Positions 52,134 to 58,374 of a DNA stretch of 64,000 nt are shown in pieces. The notes beneath the pieces are model-generated. The model made no database searches. It saw only the letters and a program-made list of their open reading frames with translations, and was not told where the DNA came from. Source of the stretch: Kingella oralis. GTDB lineage: Bacteria > Pseudomonadota > Gammaproteobacteria > Burkholderiales > Neisseriaceae. The DNA lies in the NCBI RefSeq assembly GCF_014054985.1, contig NZ_CP059569.1:1984001-2048000 (forward strand), read 5' to 3'. Each line of letters opens with the position of its first letter. The stretch's first letter is position 1. The translations under genes and the position numbers were made by a program.

Positions 52134-53312
52134 ATGATGAAAAAAGTGTTTAAATGGGTTGCCGCATTGGTGATTTTGGCTGGATTGGGTTGGTATGGTT
52201 ATCAAAAAATGCAGCCCAAAAATGAGGCAACTTTTATTACGGAAGAGGTGAAACGCGGCAAAATCGCGCAAACGGTGTCAGCTACGGGCGAGATTGCGGC
52301 GACAAATTTGGTGGACGTGGGCGCGCAGGTGTCGGGGCAAATCAAAAAGATGCACGTTAAAATCGGCGATGTGGTGAAAGAAGGCGATTTGATTGCGGAA
52401 ATTGATAATGTTACCCAAGTGAACGAAGTCAACACGCGCAAGGCGCAGTTGCAAACTTATCAGGCGCAGTTGGAATCGGCGCAGGTGGCGTTGAAAATTG
52501 CGCAGCGCAAATACAGCCGTTATAAATCGCTAGCCAGCGCGGATGCGGTGTCCAAAGAGGAATTTGAGGCAACGGAAGACAGCTTGGCTACCAATCGCGC
52601 GAAAATCAAAGAGTTACAATCGTCTATCCACCAAACGCAAATTGCGATTAACACAGCGGAAAAAGATTTGGGCTACACGCGGATTACTGCGCCTTCTGCG
52701 GGCACGGTGGTTTCGTTGGTGGTAGAGCAAGGGCAAACCATCAATTCCAGCCAAACTTCGCCTACTGTGGTGCAGATTGCGGATTTGACGAGCATGACCA
52801 ACAAAATGCAAATTGCGGAGGGCGATGCAACCAAGGTAAAGGCGGGGCAAACGGTGAATTTTACGATTTTGTCTGAGCCTGATACGCCGATTAGCGCGAA
52901 GTTGGACAGCATTGACCCCGGTTTAACCACGATGTCGCAAGGTTCATACAGCAAATCTACCGATACGACTTCTAACGCGATTTATTATTATGCGCGAGCG
53001 ACGGTGCCTAATCCTGAGGGCAAGCTGGCGATTGGGATGACCACGCAAAACACGGTGGAAATTGCTTCGGCGGATAATGTTTTGATGGTGCCGACTGTGG
53101 CGATTAAAACCAAGGATGGCAAGAAATTTGTGCGGGTGCTGGAGGCGAACAATCAGGCGGTGGATAGGGAGATTCAAACGGGCTTGAAAGACAGCATGAA
53201 CACGGAAGTGAAATCGGGCTTGAACGAGGGCGAAAAGGTGGTGATGTCGGAAATGGGGGCGGCGGAAAAAGCAGAGGCGGTTGAAAGAGAGATGGCGGGG
53301 CCTCCGCGATAG
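52134..53312 (+). CDS. macA: MacA, periplasmic adaptor of a macrolide-type efflux pump (no macB adjacent)
   Basis: A 392-residue membrane-fusion protein. N-terminal membrane anchor (VAALVILAGLGWYGY), lipoyl/barrel-sandwich halves (VDVGAQVSGQIKKMHVKIGDVVKEGDLIAEID and GYTRITAPSAGTVVSLVVEQGQTIN), a helical hairpin (about residues 100-175) and the beta-barrel and membrane-proximal domains. MacA proteins normally work with the ABC permease MacB and TolC; the macB gene, usually next to macA, is absent here and DUS/repeat DNA follows. Confidence 0.92.
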   Translation: MMKKVFKWVAALVILAGLGWYGYQKMQPKNEATFITEEVKRGKIAQTVSATGEIAATNLVDVGAQVSGQIKKMHVKIGDVVKEGDLIAEIDNVTQVNEVNTRKAQLQTYQAQLESAQVALKIAQRKYSRYKSLASADAVSKEEFEATEDSLATNRAKIKELQSSIHQTQIAINTAEKDLGYTRITAPSAGTVVSLVVEQGQTINSSQTSPTVVQIADLTSMTNKMQIAEGDATKVKAGQTVNFTILSEPDTPISAKLDSIDPGLTTMSQGSYSKSTDTTSNAIYYYARATVPNPEGKLAIGMTTQNTVEIASADNVLMVPTVAIKTKDGKKFVRVLEANNQAVDREIQTGLKDSMNTEVKSGLNEGEKVVMSEMGAAEKAEAVEREMAGPPR

Positions 53313-53326
53313 TTTGAATATGATTG

Positions 53327-53372
53327 AGGCAGCCTGAAAATGGGTTTATACCGTTTTCAGGCTGCCTTTTTT
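53327..53372 (+). terminator. DUS inverted-repeat terminator of macA
   Basis: 14-bp stem (53327-53340 with 53354-53367) followed by six T, 14 bases after the macA stop. Confidence 0.8.
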
Positions 53373-53467
53373 GTGGGCGATGGGGGTGTTATTTGGTTTT
53401 TAAGGCGGGGGTTTGCTGAATGCGCCATTCATCAAGAAATGCCATTTTTATGCGGGAATGACGGCGT

Positions 53468-53612
53468 TATTTTCAGGCTGAAACCTTTGCAAAACCTGCA
53501 ACCGATGGAGCATCGGCGGCTCGCCGACATTTTGGCAAACCAGTCATGCTCTGTTTGTAGCCATTTGGCGGCAAGCCGCCGCCGCTCCATTTTGAGTTTC
53601 AGGCTGCCGTTT
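53468..53612 (+). repeat. Interspersed repeat, family B, copy 3
   Basis: Best preserved copy: TTTTCAGGCTGAAACCTTTG, ACCGATGGAGCATCGGCGGC, GCCGACATTTTGGCAAACC and, on the far side, GGCGGCAAGCCGCCGCC before TTTCAGGCTGCC. Several internal palindromes. Lies in the 450-bp gene-free gap 53313-53762. Confidence 0.78.
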
Positions 53613-53649
53613 GTATTTCGCAAGGGCAGCCTGAAAATGAAACAGCGAG

Positions 53650-53762
53650 AGATGATTGCCCAATGGCGTGTTGAAACTAAACAGGCGTGCGCTTGTGAAC
53701 AGGATGTCGGCGAGCCACCAACGCACCATTGGTTGCGGGATTAACAGCGTTTTCAGGCTGCC
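53650..53762 (-). repeat. Interspersed repeat, family B, copy 4 (partial)
   Basis: Shares GATGTCGGCGAGCCACCAAC and GCACCATTGGTTGCGGG with the other copies, but the first half has diverged. Ends in an uptake sequence next to the phosphoesterase stop. Confidence 0.6.
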
Positions 53763-54422
53763 TTATGCGTTGAACTCCGCCAGTTTGGCGCGGATTTGCG
53801 CGGCGGCATCGTTTACATCGCTGCCTGCGATGGTGTTGGCGCGGTCGTCAAAGCGTTGGATGGCGGGCAGCGCGCGCAGATAGCCGTCGATGTCTTGCGC
53901 AGTGAGGAAGCGCCCGTGCAAATCCCAGCCCACATTGAGCGCGCGCCCCGGCATTTGGGCAACGCGGTCGTGCAAATGCCCGTATAGGTGATACCAGCCT
54001 TTGTGGCAGCCGTCCCATTCGTTAATGGGATAGTGAAACAAAATCAAGGAGTTGTTGATTTCGGGCAGTTTGATTTTTTGGTAGCTGCGGATGGTGGACA
54101 GCATGGGATGGCCGTCGGCTTTGGGCGTGTTCAAAAAGCGTTTTTTGTTGCGGCTGATGAGGTCGTCGTGGTTGCCGAGGATTAGGTGGTGCTGCCCGTT
54201 GAGGCGGCGCAAAATGGCTTCTATTTTTTTCAGGTCGTGGGCAAAGGATACGTCGCCGAGGTTGTACACGGTGTCTTCGGGCTGCACGGTTTCGTTCCAA
54301 CGAGCAATCATGTATTCGTCTAACTCTTCCAGCGATGGCGCGGCGGGACGAAATTGCGGGCAGAATTTGGCGATGTTTTTATGCGAGAAATGCAGGTCGG
54401 AGGTGAAATAGATTTGTGGCAT
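53763..54422 (-). CDS. Calcineurin-like metallophosphoesterase
   Basis: A 219-residue two-metal phosphoesterase. Metal motifs in order: FTSDLHFSHKN (8-14 region, D and H), VYNLGDVSFAHD, LILGNHDDL, FHYPINEW and YGHLHDR. Complete set, so likely active. The substrate is not evident; similar proteins act on nucleotides or phosphorylated ends. It is encoded on the same strand as rtcR and downstream of it, with 358 bp of repeats between, so an RNA-repair role is possible but only inference. Confidence 0.88.
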   Translation of the reverse strand: MPQIYFTSDLHFSHKNIAKFCPQFRPAAPSLEELDEYMIARWNETVQPEDTVYNLGDVSFAHDLKKIEAILRRLNGQHHLILGNHDDLISRNKKRFLNTPKADGHPMLSTIRSYQKIKLPEINNSLILFHYPINEWDGCHKGWYHLYGHLHDRVAQMPGRALNVGWDLHGRFLTAQDIDGYLRALPAIQRFDDRANTIAGSDVNDAAAQIRAKLAEFNA

Positions 54423-54590
54423 GGTGGGGCTTTCGTGATGGTCGAGGCAGCCTGAAACAAACGAAGTGGGTTACCAAAACAAAATGGGCTGCTGTGTTTT
54501 TAGGGTAAAATTTGGGTCGCAATATGGGCATTTGGATTTTCAGGCTGAACCCTTTGCAAAACCTAAAATAAAACAAGAAATAATCACATC

Positions 54591-54701
54591 CGTCATTCCC
54601 GCGCAGGCGGGAATCTTGCTTGATATTCATAAATGATTGTAAAAACAATCTGTTGTTTAAGTCCAACCAAGATTCCCGCCTGCGCGGGAATGACGGCATT
54701 T
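54591..54701. repeat. dRS3-bounded element of neisserial NIME type
   Basis: ATTCCCGCGCAGGCGGGAAT near the left edge and ATTCCCGCCTGCGCGGGAAT near the right are exact dRS3 units (ATTCCC-N8-GGGAAT), arranged in inverse order around about 60 bases. This is the structure of neisserial intergenic mosaic elements. The rest of the 358-bp gap 54423-54780 has uptake sequences and a family C repeat. Confidence 0.85.
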
Positions 54702-54709
54702 CTTATTTT

Positions 54710-54744
54710 TAGCTTCGCAACTCCGCTTCGCTACGCAGGCTGCC
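54710..54744 (-). repeat. Interspersed repeat, family C, copy 4
   Basis: AGCTTCGCAACTCCGCTTCG then CTACGCAGGCTGCC, just downstream of rtcR. Confidence 0.7.
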
Positions 54745-54780
54745 TCTGGGGTTTTGCAAAGGTTTCAGGCTGCCTCTGCT

Positions 54781-56388
54781 TTACGCCACCGCATCCGCCC
54801 ATGTTAAACCAAATCGCGCCAAATATTTCCGCAGCCTGTCGCTGTCGTTGGGCGTGCTGCGGCTGTTGCGCGATACGTTGAACAGCGCGCGCCCTGCTTC
54901 TGCCATGTTTTTGCTTTGGTGGCAAACCGCCAGCACGTTTTCCAGCTGCTGCAAATCAAACAAATCCCATTCTTCGCGGCGGATGCTTTCAGGCAGCCTG
55001 AAAACGGGTTTTGCGGTGTGGTTATCGTCGTCTTCCACCCATAAATACTGCAAACGGGCGATTTCGGCGCGAACCAAATCAGTGGAAATTCTGCCCTGCG
55101 GCGCCAGCGTTGCCAAGCGCATGATGCTGGCGGCTAAATCGCGGAAATTGCCGCGCCACAGCGATTGACGCGACAGGGCAAAGTCCAAATACAGCGCGTA
55201 GGCTTCCTTGTTGAACCGCGTGGCGCGACCAAGCTCCTGCGCGGCAAGGGCAAGCTGGTGTTCAATATTGGGCGCGATGTCTTCGCGGCGATCGGCGAGC
55301 GCAGGCAGCGTGTAATGCCAAATATTGATGCGGGCGAACAAATCTTCACGAAACCGCCCCGCTTGCACTTCGCGGCGCAAATCGCGGTTGGTGCCAGCAA
55401 TGAGCTGAAAATTGCTTTTCACTTCGCTGTCGCTGCCCACGGGGTAAAACTGTTTCTCTTCAATGGCTTTGAGCAACATAGCTTGCTCATCCAAGCCCAA
55501 TTCGCCAATTTCGTCTAAAAACAACACGCCTTTATCGGCGGTTTTCAGCCAACCATCGCGCTTGTCTGCCGCGCCTGTAAACGCGCCTTTTTTGTGTCCA
55601 AACAACGCCGATGCCGCGCCATCGCCGCGCAAGGTGGCGCAGTTCACATCCACAAAATGCCCTGTAATCAAGTGTCTGGCTTTTTTCAGCTCGTAAATCC
55701 GCCGCGCCAGCATGGATTTGCCTGCGCCCGTTGCCCCGCTTAACAAAATGGGCGACGGCGAATTGAGTGCCACTTGCTCTATCTCGGCAATCATGTTGTT
55801 AAACGATTGGTTTTTCGTGGCGATGCCGCTTTTCAAATAGCGCACCGCATCATCGCGCACGGCAGCCAGCCGCTCGGCTAACACGTCATACCGCGCCAAA
55901 TCTAGGTCTATCACATCCAAGCCGCCCACATCGCCTTGCGCCATGCTGCGCTTTTGGTTTTTCGGCGGCGCGGTTTGCAGCAGCACGCTGGGAATTTGGC
56001 GGCTTTCCACTAGCAAAAACAGGCAAATTTGGGCAACGTGCGTGCCCGTGGTGATATGGGTGTAATAATTTTCTGCCTCTGTATCAAAGGGATAGGATGC
56101 CGCCCAATCGTGCAGTTTGGTATAGACTTCGCTGAAATCCCAAGGGTTTGCCAGCTCCATGTTTATCAGATTGACTTGGGTATCGGGGCGCAGCTCGCCA
56201 ATATCGTCGCGCACCCGCTCGGCAAGCGGGCGGTATCGCTCGCTGTAAAACAGCTCCATGCGGTTGAAGCTGATGTCGGCGCGTTGGTGCAGGGCGATGT
56301 TGGGCCGCCATTTTTGCCAACGGGCTTGCCCGAAGCCGTTGTCTAACACGGTGCCGAGAAAGGAGAGGACGACTTGGGTTTTGGGCAT
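54781..56388 (-). CDS. rtcR: RtcR, sigma-54-dependent activator of RNA repair
   Basis: A 535-residue regulator. Residues 1-180 are the RtcR ligand domain of CARF type (VLSFLGTVLDNGFG, then HITTGTHVAQICLFLLVESRQIP); in E. coli and Salmonella this domain senses RNA-damage products and controls rtcBA. Residues about 190-430 are the AAA+ domain: Walker A GATGAGKS at 218-225, the sigma-54 loop GAFTGA at 268-273, Walker B VLFLDEIGEL from 288, and GNFRDLAASI further on. The C-terminal part (LENVLAVCHQSKNMAEAGRALF) is a helix-turn-helix of the Fis sort. All functional motifs are intact. Divergent from the operon it should control, at a distance of about 410 bp from the -24 box. An in-frame uptake sequence gives VFRLPESI in the linker. 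Confidence 0.94.
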   Translation of the reverse strand: MPKTQVVLSFLGTVLDNGFGQARWQKWRPNIALHQRADISFNRMELFYSERYRPLAERVRDDIGELRPDTQVNLINMELANPWDFSEVYTKLHDWAASYPFDTEAENYYTHITTGTHVAQICLFLLVESRQIPSVLLQTAPPKNQKRSMAQGDVGGLDVIDLDLARYDVLAERLAAVRDDAVRYLKSGIATKNQSFNNMIAEIEQVALNSPSPILLSGATGAGKSMLARRIYELKKARHLITGHFVDVNCATLRGDGAASALFGHKKGAFTGAADKRDGWLKTADKGVLFLDEIGELGLDEQAMLLKAIEEKQFYPVGSDSEVKSNFQLIAGTNRDLRREVQAGRFREDLFARINIWHYTLPALADRREDIAPNIEHQLALAAQELGRATRFNKEAYALYLDFALSRQSLWRGNFRDLAASIMRLATLAPQGRISTDLVRAEIARLQYLWVEDDDNHTAKPVFRLPESIRREEWDLFDLQQLENVLAVCHQSKNMAEAGRALFNVSRNSRSTPNDSDRLRKYLARFGLTWADAVA

Positions 56389-56447
56389 GATGGTTGTCCT
56401 TTTGTGGGTTTTCAGGCTGCCTTTGTGGGCATGGCATTGCGCTATTT

Positions 56448-56608
56448 AGAACCTGTATTCACTATTTCCATAGGCATCTTTAATGCCCTAAAAACGCGGC
56501 TACCGCGTTAAAAATGCGCGCAAGGTGTTCACCTTGCTGTGCTTTTTGCCTTGTATCCACGCTTTTATGTCATCAAATCTGCCTATGGAAATAGTGAATA
56601 CCGGTTCT
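56448..56608. mobile_element. MITE-like element with ~29-bp terminal inverted repeats
   Basis: AGAACCTGTATTCACTATTT followed by CCATAGGCA on the left is mirrored by TGCCTATGGAAATAGTGAAT then ACCGGTTCT on the right: about 27 of 29 positions match. The 161 bp contain further palindromes (GCAAGGTG/CACCTTGC, ACGCGG/CCGCGT) and no ORF. A half copy of the terminus occurs at 5987-6006. It sits between rtcR and its target promoter. Confidence 0.8.
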
Positions 56609-56679
56609 TAATTCTGACGCAATAGACAGCCTGAAAATGGATGCGCGGGAATTTACGCGCAAGATTATAAGCTATTTGG

Positions 56680-56695
56680 CTAGCTTTTTAGCTAG
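56680..56695. promoter_or_regulatory. Candidate RtcR upstream activating site
   Basis: CTAGCTTTTTAGCTAG is a perfect inverted repeat (CTAGCT/AGCTAG, four-base spacer), about 100 bp upstream of the -24 box, a usual distance for sigma-54 activators. A second partial repeat (CTATTTGGCTAG) overlaps it. The link to RtcR is position-based inference. Confidence 0.4.
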
Positions 56696-56794
56696 TTTTT
56701 ATGGATTATTCAGGCAGCCTGAAAACAGGTTTCAAAAATATATTCTCTTTGTTTTCATGTTATTACAAATTATTTTGCGCTGTTTTGGCATCGT

Positions 56795-56810
56795 TGGCAC
56801 GTTGTTTGCA
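56795..56810 (+). promoter_or_regulatory. Sigma-54 (-24/-12) promoter of the RNA-repair operon
   Basis: TGGCACGTTGTTTGCA matches the consensus TGGCAC-N5-TTGCW at every defined position. Transcription should begin near 56821, right where the first Y-RNA-like stem starts. It fits the divergent sigma-54 activator RtcR. Confidence 0.92.
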
Positions 56811-56820
56811 ATATACCCCA

Positions 56821-56980
56821 CAAGCACGATGCAAATGCCGAAGGAATTACAGCCTATCACGCTCGTGGTCGCGGGTTCGAGTCCCGTCTCTGCCGTATCA
56901 ATGGCAGAGTAGCTCAGTTAGGTAGAGCACGATTATTTCTTCATCTTTTGTTGCAACGTGCGCCCCTTTCGGGTGAATGC
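56821..56980 (+). ncRNA. Y-RNA-like RNA 1 with permuted tRNA-like module
   Basis: Outer stem GCACGATGCAA (56824-56834) with TTGCAACGTGC (56951-56961), one mismatch. Inside, GAAGGAAT (56840-56847) pairs with ATTTCTTC (56934-56941), with the conserved GCCGAAGGAATTACAG motif that recurs in RNA 3. The far end is a tRNA-like fold in permuted order: T arm GCGGG-TTCGAGT-CCCGT (56871-56887), acceptor 3' strand CTCTGCC (56888-56894), an 8-base closing loop, acceptor 5' strand GGCAGAG (56903-56909), TA, D arm GCTC/GAGC (56912-56928). A CGCCCC-TTTC-GGGTG hairpin (56961-56975) follows. Overall this is the architecture of bacterial YrlA-type Y RNAs, partners of Rsr. Confidence 0.85.
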
Positions 56981-56981
56981 T

Positions 56982-57077
56982 GGCTGGTTTACAGGTAGAG
57001 CAACGGCTGAAACCGTAGGTCTCGGGTTCAAATCCCGATGGCGTGCAAACGTTATAGCTCAGGAAAAACAACCAGCC
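56982..57077 (+). ncRNA. tRNA-like RNA 2, opened in the D loop and closed by a GCAA tetraloop
   Basis: Outer stem GGCTGGTT (56982-56989) with AACCAGCC (57070-57077), 8 perfect pairs. Inside, in order: D-arm 3' half AGGTAGAGC, an anticodon-arm-like hairpin ACGG-CTGAAA-CCGT (57003-57016), T arm TCGGG-TTCAAAT-CCCGA (57022-57038), acceptor strand TGGCGT, tetraloop GCAA (57045-57048), acceptor strand ACGTTA, then TA and GCTC (57057-57060), which pairs with GAGC (56998-57001). A complete tRNA shape whose acceptor ends are joined and whose backbone is cut in the D loop. No CCA end, so it cannot be charged normally. Confidence 0.82.
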
Positions 57078-57101
57078 GATTTAGTCGCCCGCCCTTTTTA
57101 T

Positions 57102-57263
57102 GGCACAACGGCAGATGCCGAAGGAATTACAGCATAGGGTGCCCGAGGTCGCAGGTTCGAGTCCTGCCCCCGTCTCCATTATGGCGGGGTAGCGCAGACG
57201 GTTAGCGCGCGGTACATGATTTCTTTATTTCTTGCTGTCGGGTGTGCCGCCCTTTTTGGGCGA
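57102..57263 (+). ncRNA. Y-RNA-like RNA 3 with permuted tRNA-like module
   Basis: Outer stem GGCACA (57102-57107) with TGTGCC (57243-57248), extended by CGGCAG with CTGTCG. Conserved GCCGAAGGAATTACAGC at 57117-57133, pairing AAGGAAT with ATTTCTT. tRNA-like end: T arm GCAGG-TTCGAGT-CCTGC (57151-57167), acceptor strands CCCCGTC (57168-57174) and GGCGGGG (57183-57189) closed by an 8-base loop, TA, D arm GCGC/GCGC (57192-57208). GTGCC and GGTAC form the anticodon-stem equivalent. Ends with hairpin CGCCC-TTTTT-GGGCG, matching the end of RNA 1. Same design as RNA 1 with different stem sequences, so the structure is covarying. Confidence 0.85.
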
Positions 57264-57267
57264 ATGC

Positions 57268-57335
57268 AAACAAGATTACATCGGTTTAAGGGGTTCGAAT
57301 CCCCGCCGCGTTGCCAAACGTGAGACATCTCGTTG
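57268..57335 (+). ncRNA. tRNA-like RNA 4 (degenerate)
   Basis: T arm GGGG-TTCGAAT-CCCC (57290-57304) and an acceptor-like stem CGCGTT/AACGTG (57307-57322) closed by loop GCCA, then a small GAG-ACAT-CTC hairpin in D-arm position. AACAA and TTGTT could close it. Organised like RNA 2 but weaker; the anticodon-arm equivalent is not clear. Confidence 0.55.
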
Positions 57336-57360
57336 TTCTGGTCGTCCACCTTTTCGGCAT

Positions 57361-57425
57361 CGCAGCAGATACCGTAGGAATTACATCCTTCCACGATACG
57401 CATTTCTACACCCCTTGCTGCTGCG
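57361..57425 (+). ncRNA. Minimal Y-RNA-like stem (RNA 5)
   Basis: CGCAGCAG (57361-57368) pairs perfectly with CTGCTGCG (57418-57425), and GTAGGAAT (57374-57381) pairs with ATTTCTAC inside. The motif ACCGTAGGAATTACA is a variant of the GCCGAAGGAATTACA found in RNAs 1 and 3. No tRNA-like module is inserted here. Two uptake sequences follow before the next gene. Confidence 0.65.
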
Positions 57426-57494
57426 CTGCCGCCTTATTTCAGGCTGCCTAAACGGTTTTCAGGCTGCCTTAAACACGATACCAAAGGAAAAACC

Positions 57495-58322
57495 ATGAGC
57501 CATTACGACACCATTGGATTTACAGGCATCACCAGCAAAGAAACACTGTCTGCCCTAATCAACCAAGTTTCGCCACACGCGCAAATGATTGGCGATTATG
57601 CGGTTTACCGCGATGCCAGCGGCGCGGAGCTGTGGGTAGGCATCAATCAAGACAACGAATTTTTCTCGGCTGAGCCGTATTTTTCAGGCTGCCTCCAATC
57701 GGTGTGGATAAGCCATGTTGCTGCCAATCAATATGATGACGGTTTTGACGATGGCACAGGCTTTGCCCATGTTTGGTAAAACGGCAGCGCATCGGAAAAC
57801 GGCGAATGCGTAGATGGCGACTATCCCTTTATTGTGGATATTCCCGACATCGCATCTTTTCCGCAAACCGCCGTTGGCACGGCGCAAAAAATCGCGGTGT
57901 GCGCCTTTGCCGAATCAGCAGAATTATTTGCCAGCGAAGCCGCGTTTGCCGCCAGCCAAGAAACGCAAGAATTGAAATGGGCGGCGCAAAGTTTTATCCC
58001 CAGCGGAATGTTTATGGATGAAAACGCGCCCGAGGGCGCACGCCCCGCAGCCCGCGCCTTGTTTACAGGCATTGTGCGCACGGCAGAAAAACGGCACAAC
58101 ACGCTCACCCAGCAGCCGTTTTATTACTGCGAAATCGCAACATTTGGCGGCGTTTGGTCGGTGGTTTACCCTGCCGAAGCCTTTGCCGATACGCCGCAGC
58201 AAGGCAATGTGATACAGGGCGAATATTGGCTAACGGGGCGGCTTGCCGATGCACTCGCGCCCGAAGCCACACCCCAAGCCCCGCAAAAGCAAGGATTTTG
58301 GCAGAAATTGCTGGGCAACTAG
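57495..58322 (+). pseudogene. Unknown protein of the RNA-repair operon, interrupted by an in-frame TAA
   Basis: The frame from ATG 57495 (SHYDTIGFTGITSKETLSALINQ) meets TAA at 57777-57779 after 94 codons (…GFAHVW) and continues without shift as NGSASENGECVDGDYPFIVDIPDIASF to a stop at 58322; the full reading would be 275 residues. The second half has a clear domain-like pattern (TAEKRHNTLTQQPFYYCEIATFGGVWSVVYPAEAF) and ends in FWQKLLGN. A CAA-to-TAA change would explain the interruption. Ribosome-binding site AAAGGAAAAACC precedes the ATG. An in-frame uptake sequence encodes YFSGCLQS. I do not recognise the family; an RNA-repair role rests only on position between the Y-RNAs and rsr. Confidence 0.65.
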
Positions 58323-58374
58323 CTTTCAGACTGCCTAATAAATATTACTGATTAAAATTAAAAAGGAAATGAAA

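Noticed and set aside
54591..54701. A prophage attachment site in use
   Set aside because: dRS3 units can be phage targets in Neisseria, but no phage gene lies nearby; only the repeat is seen.
56860..57310. Calling the T-arm/D-arm sequences ordinary tRNA genes
   Set aside because: The arms occur in permuted order, the acceptor ends are joined by loops, and no CCA end is possible; Y-RNA-like structures explain all pairings better.
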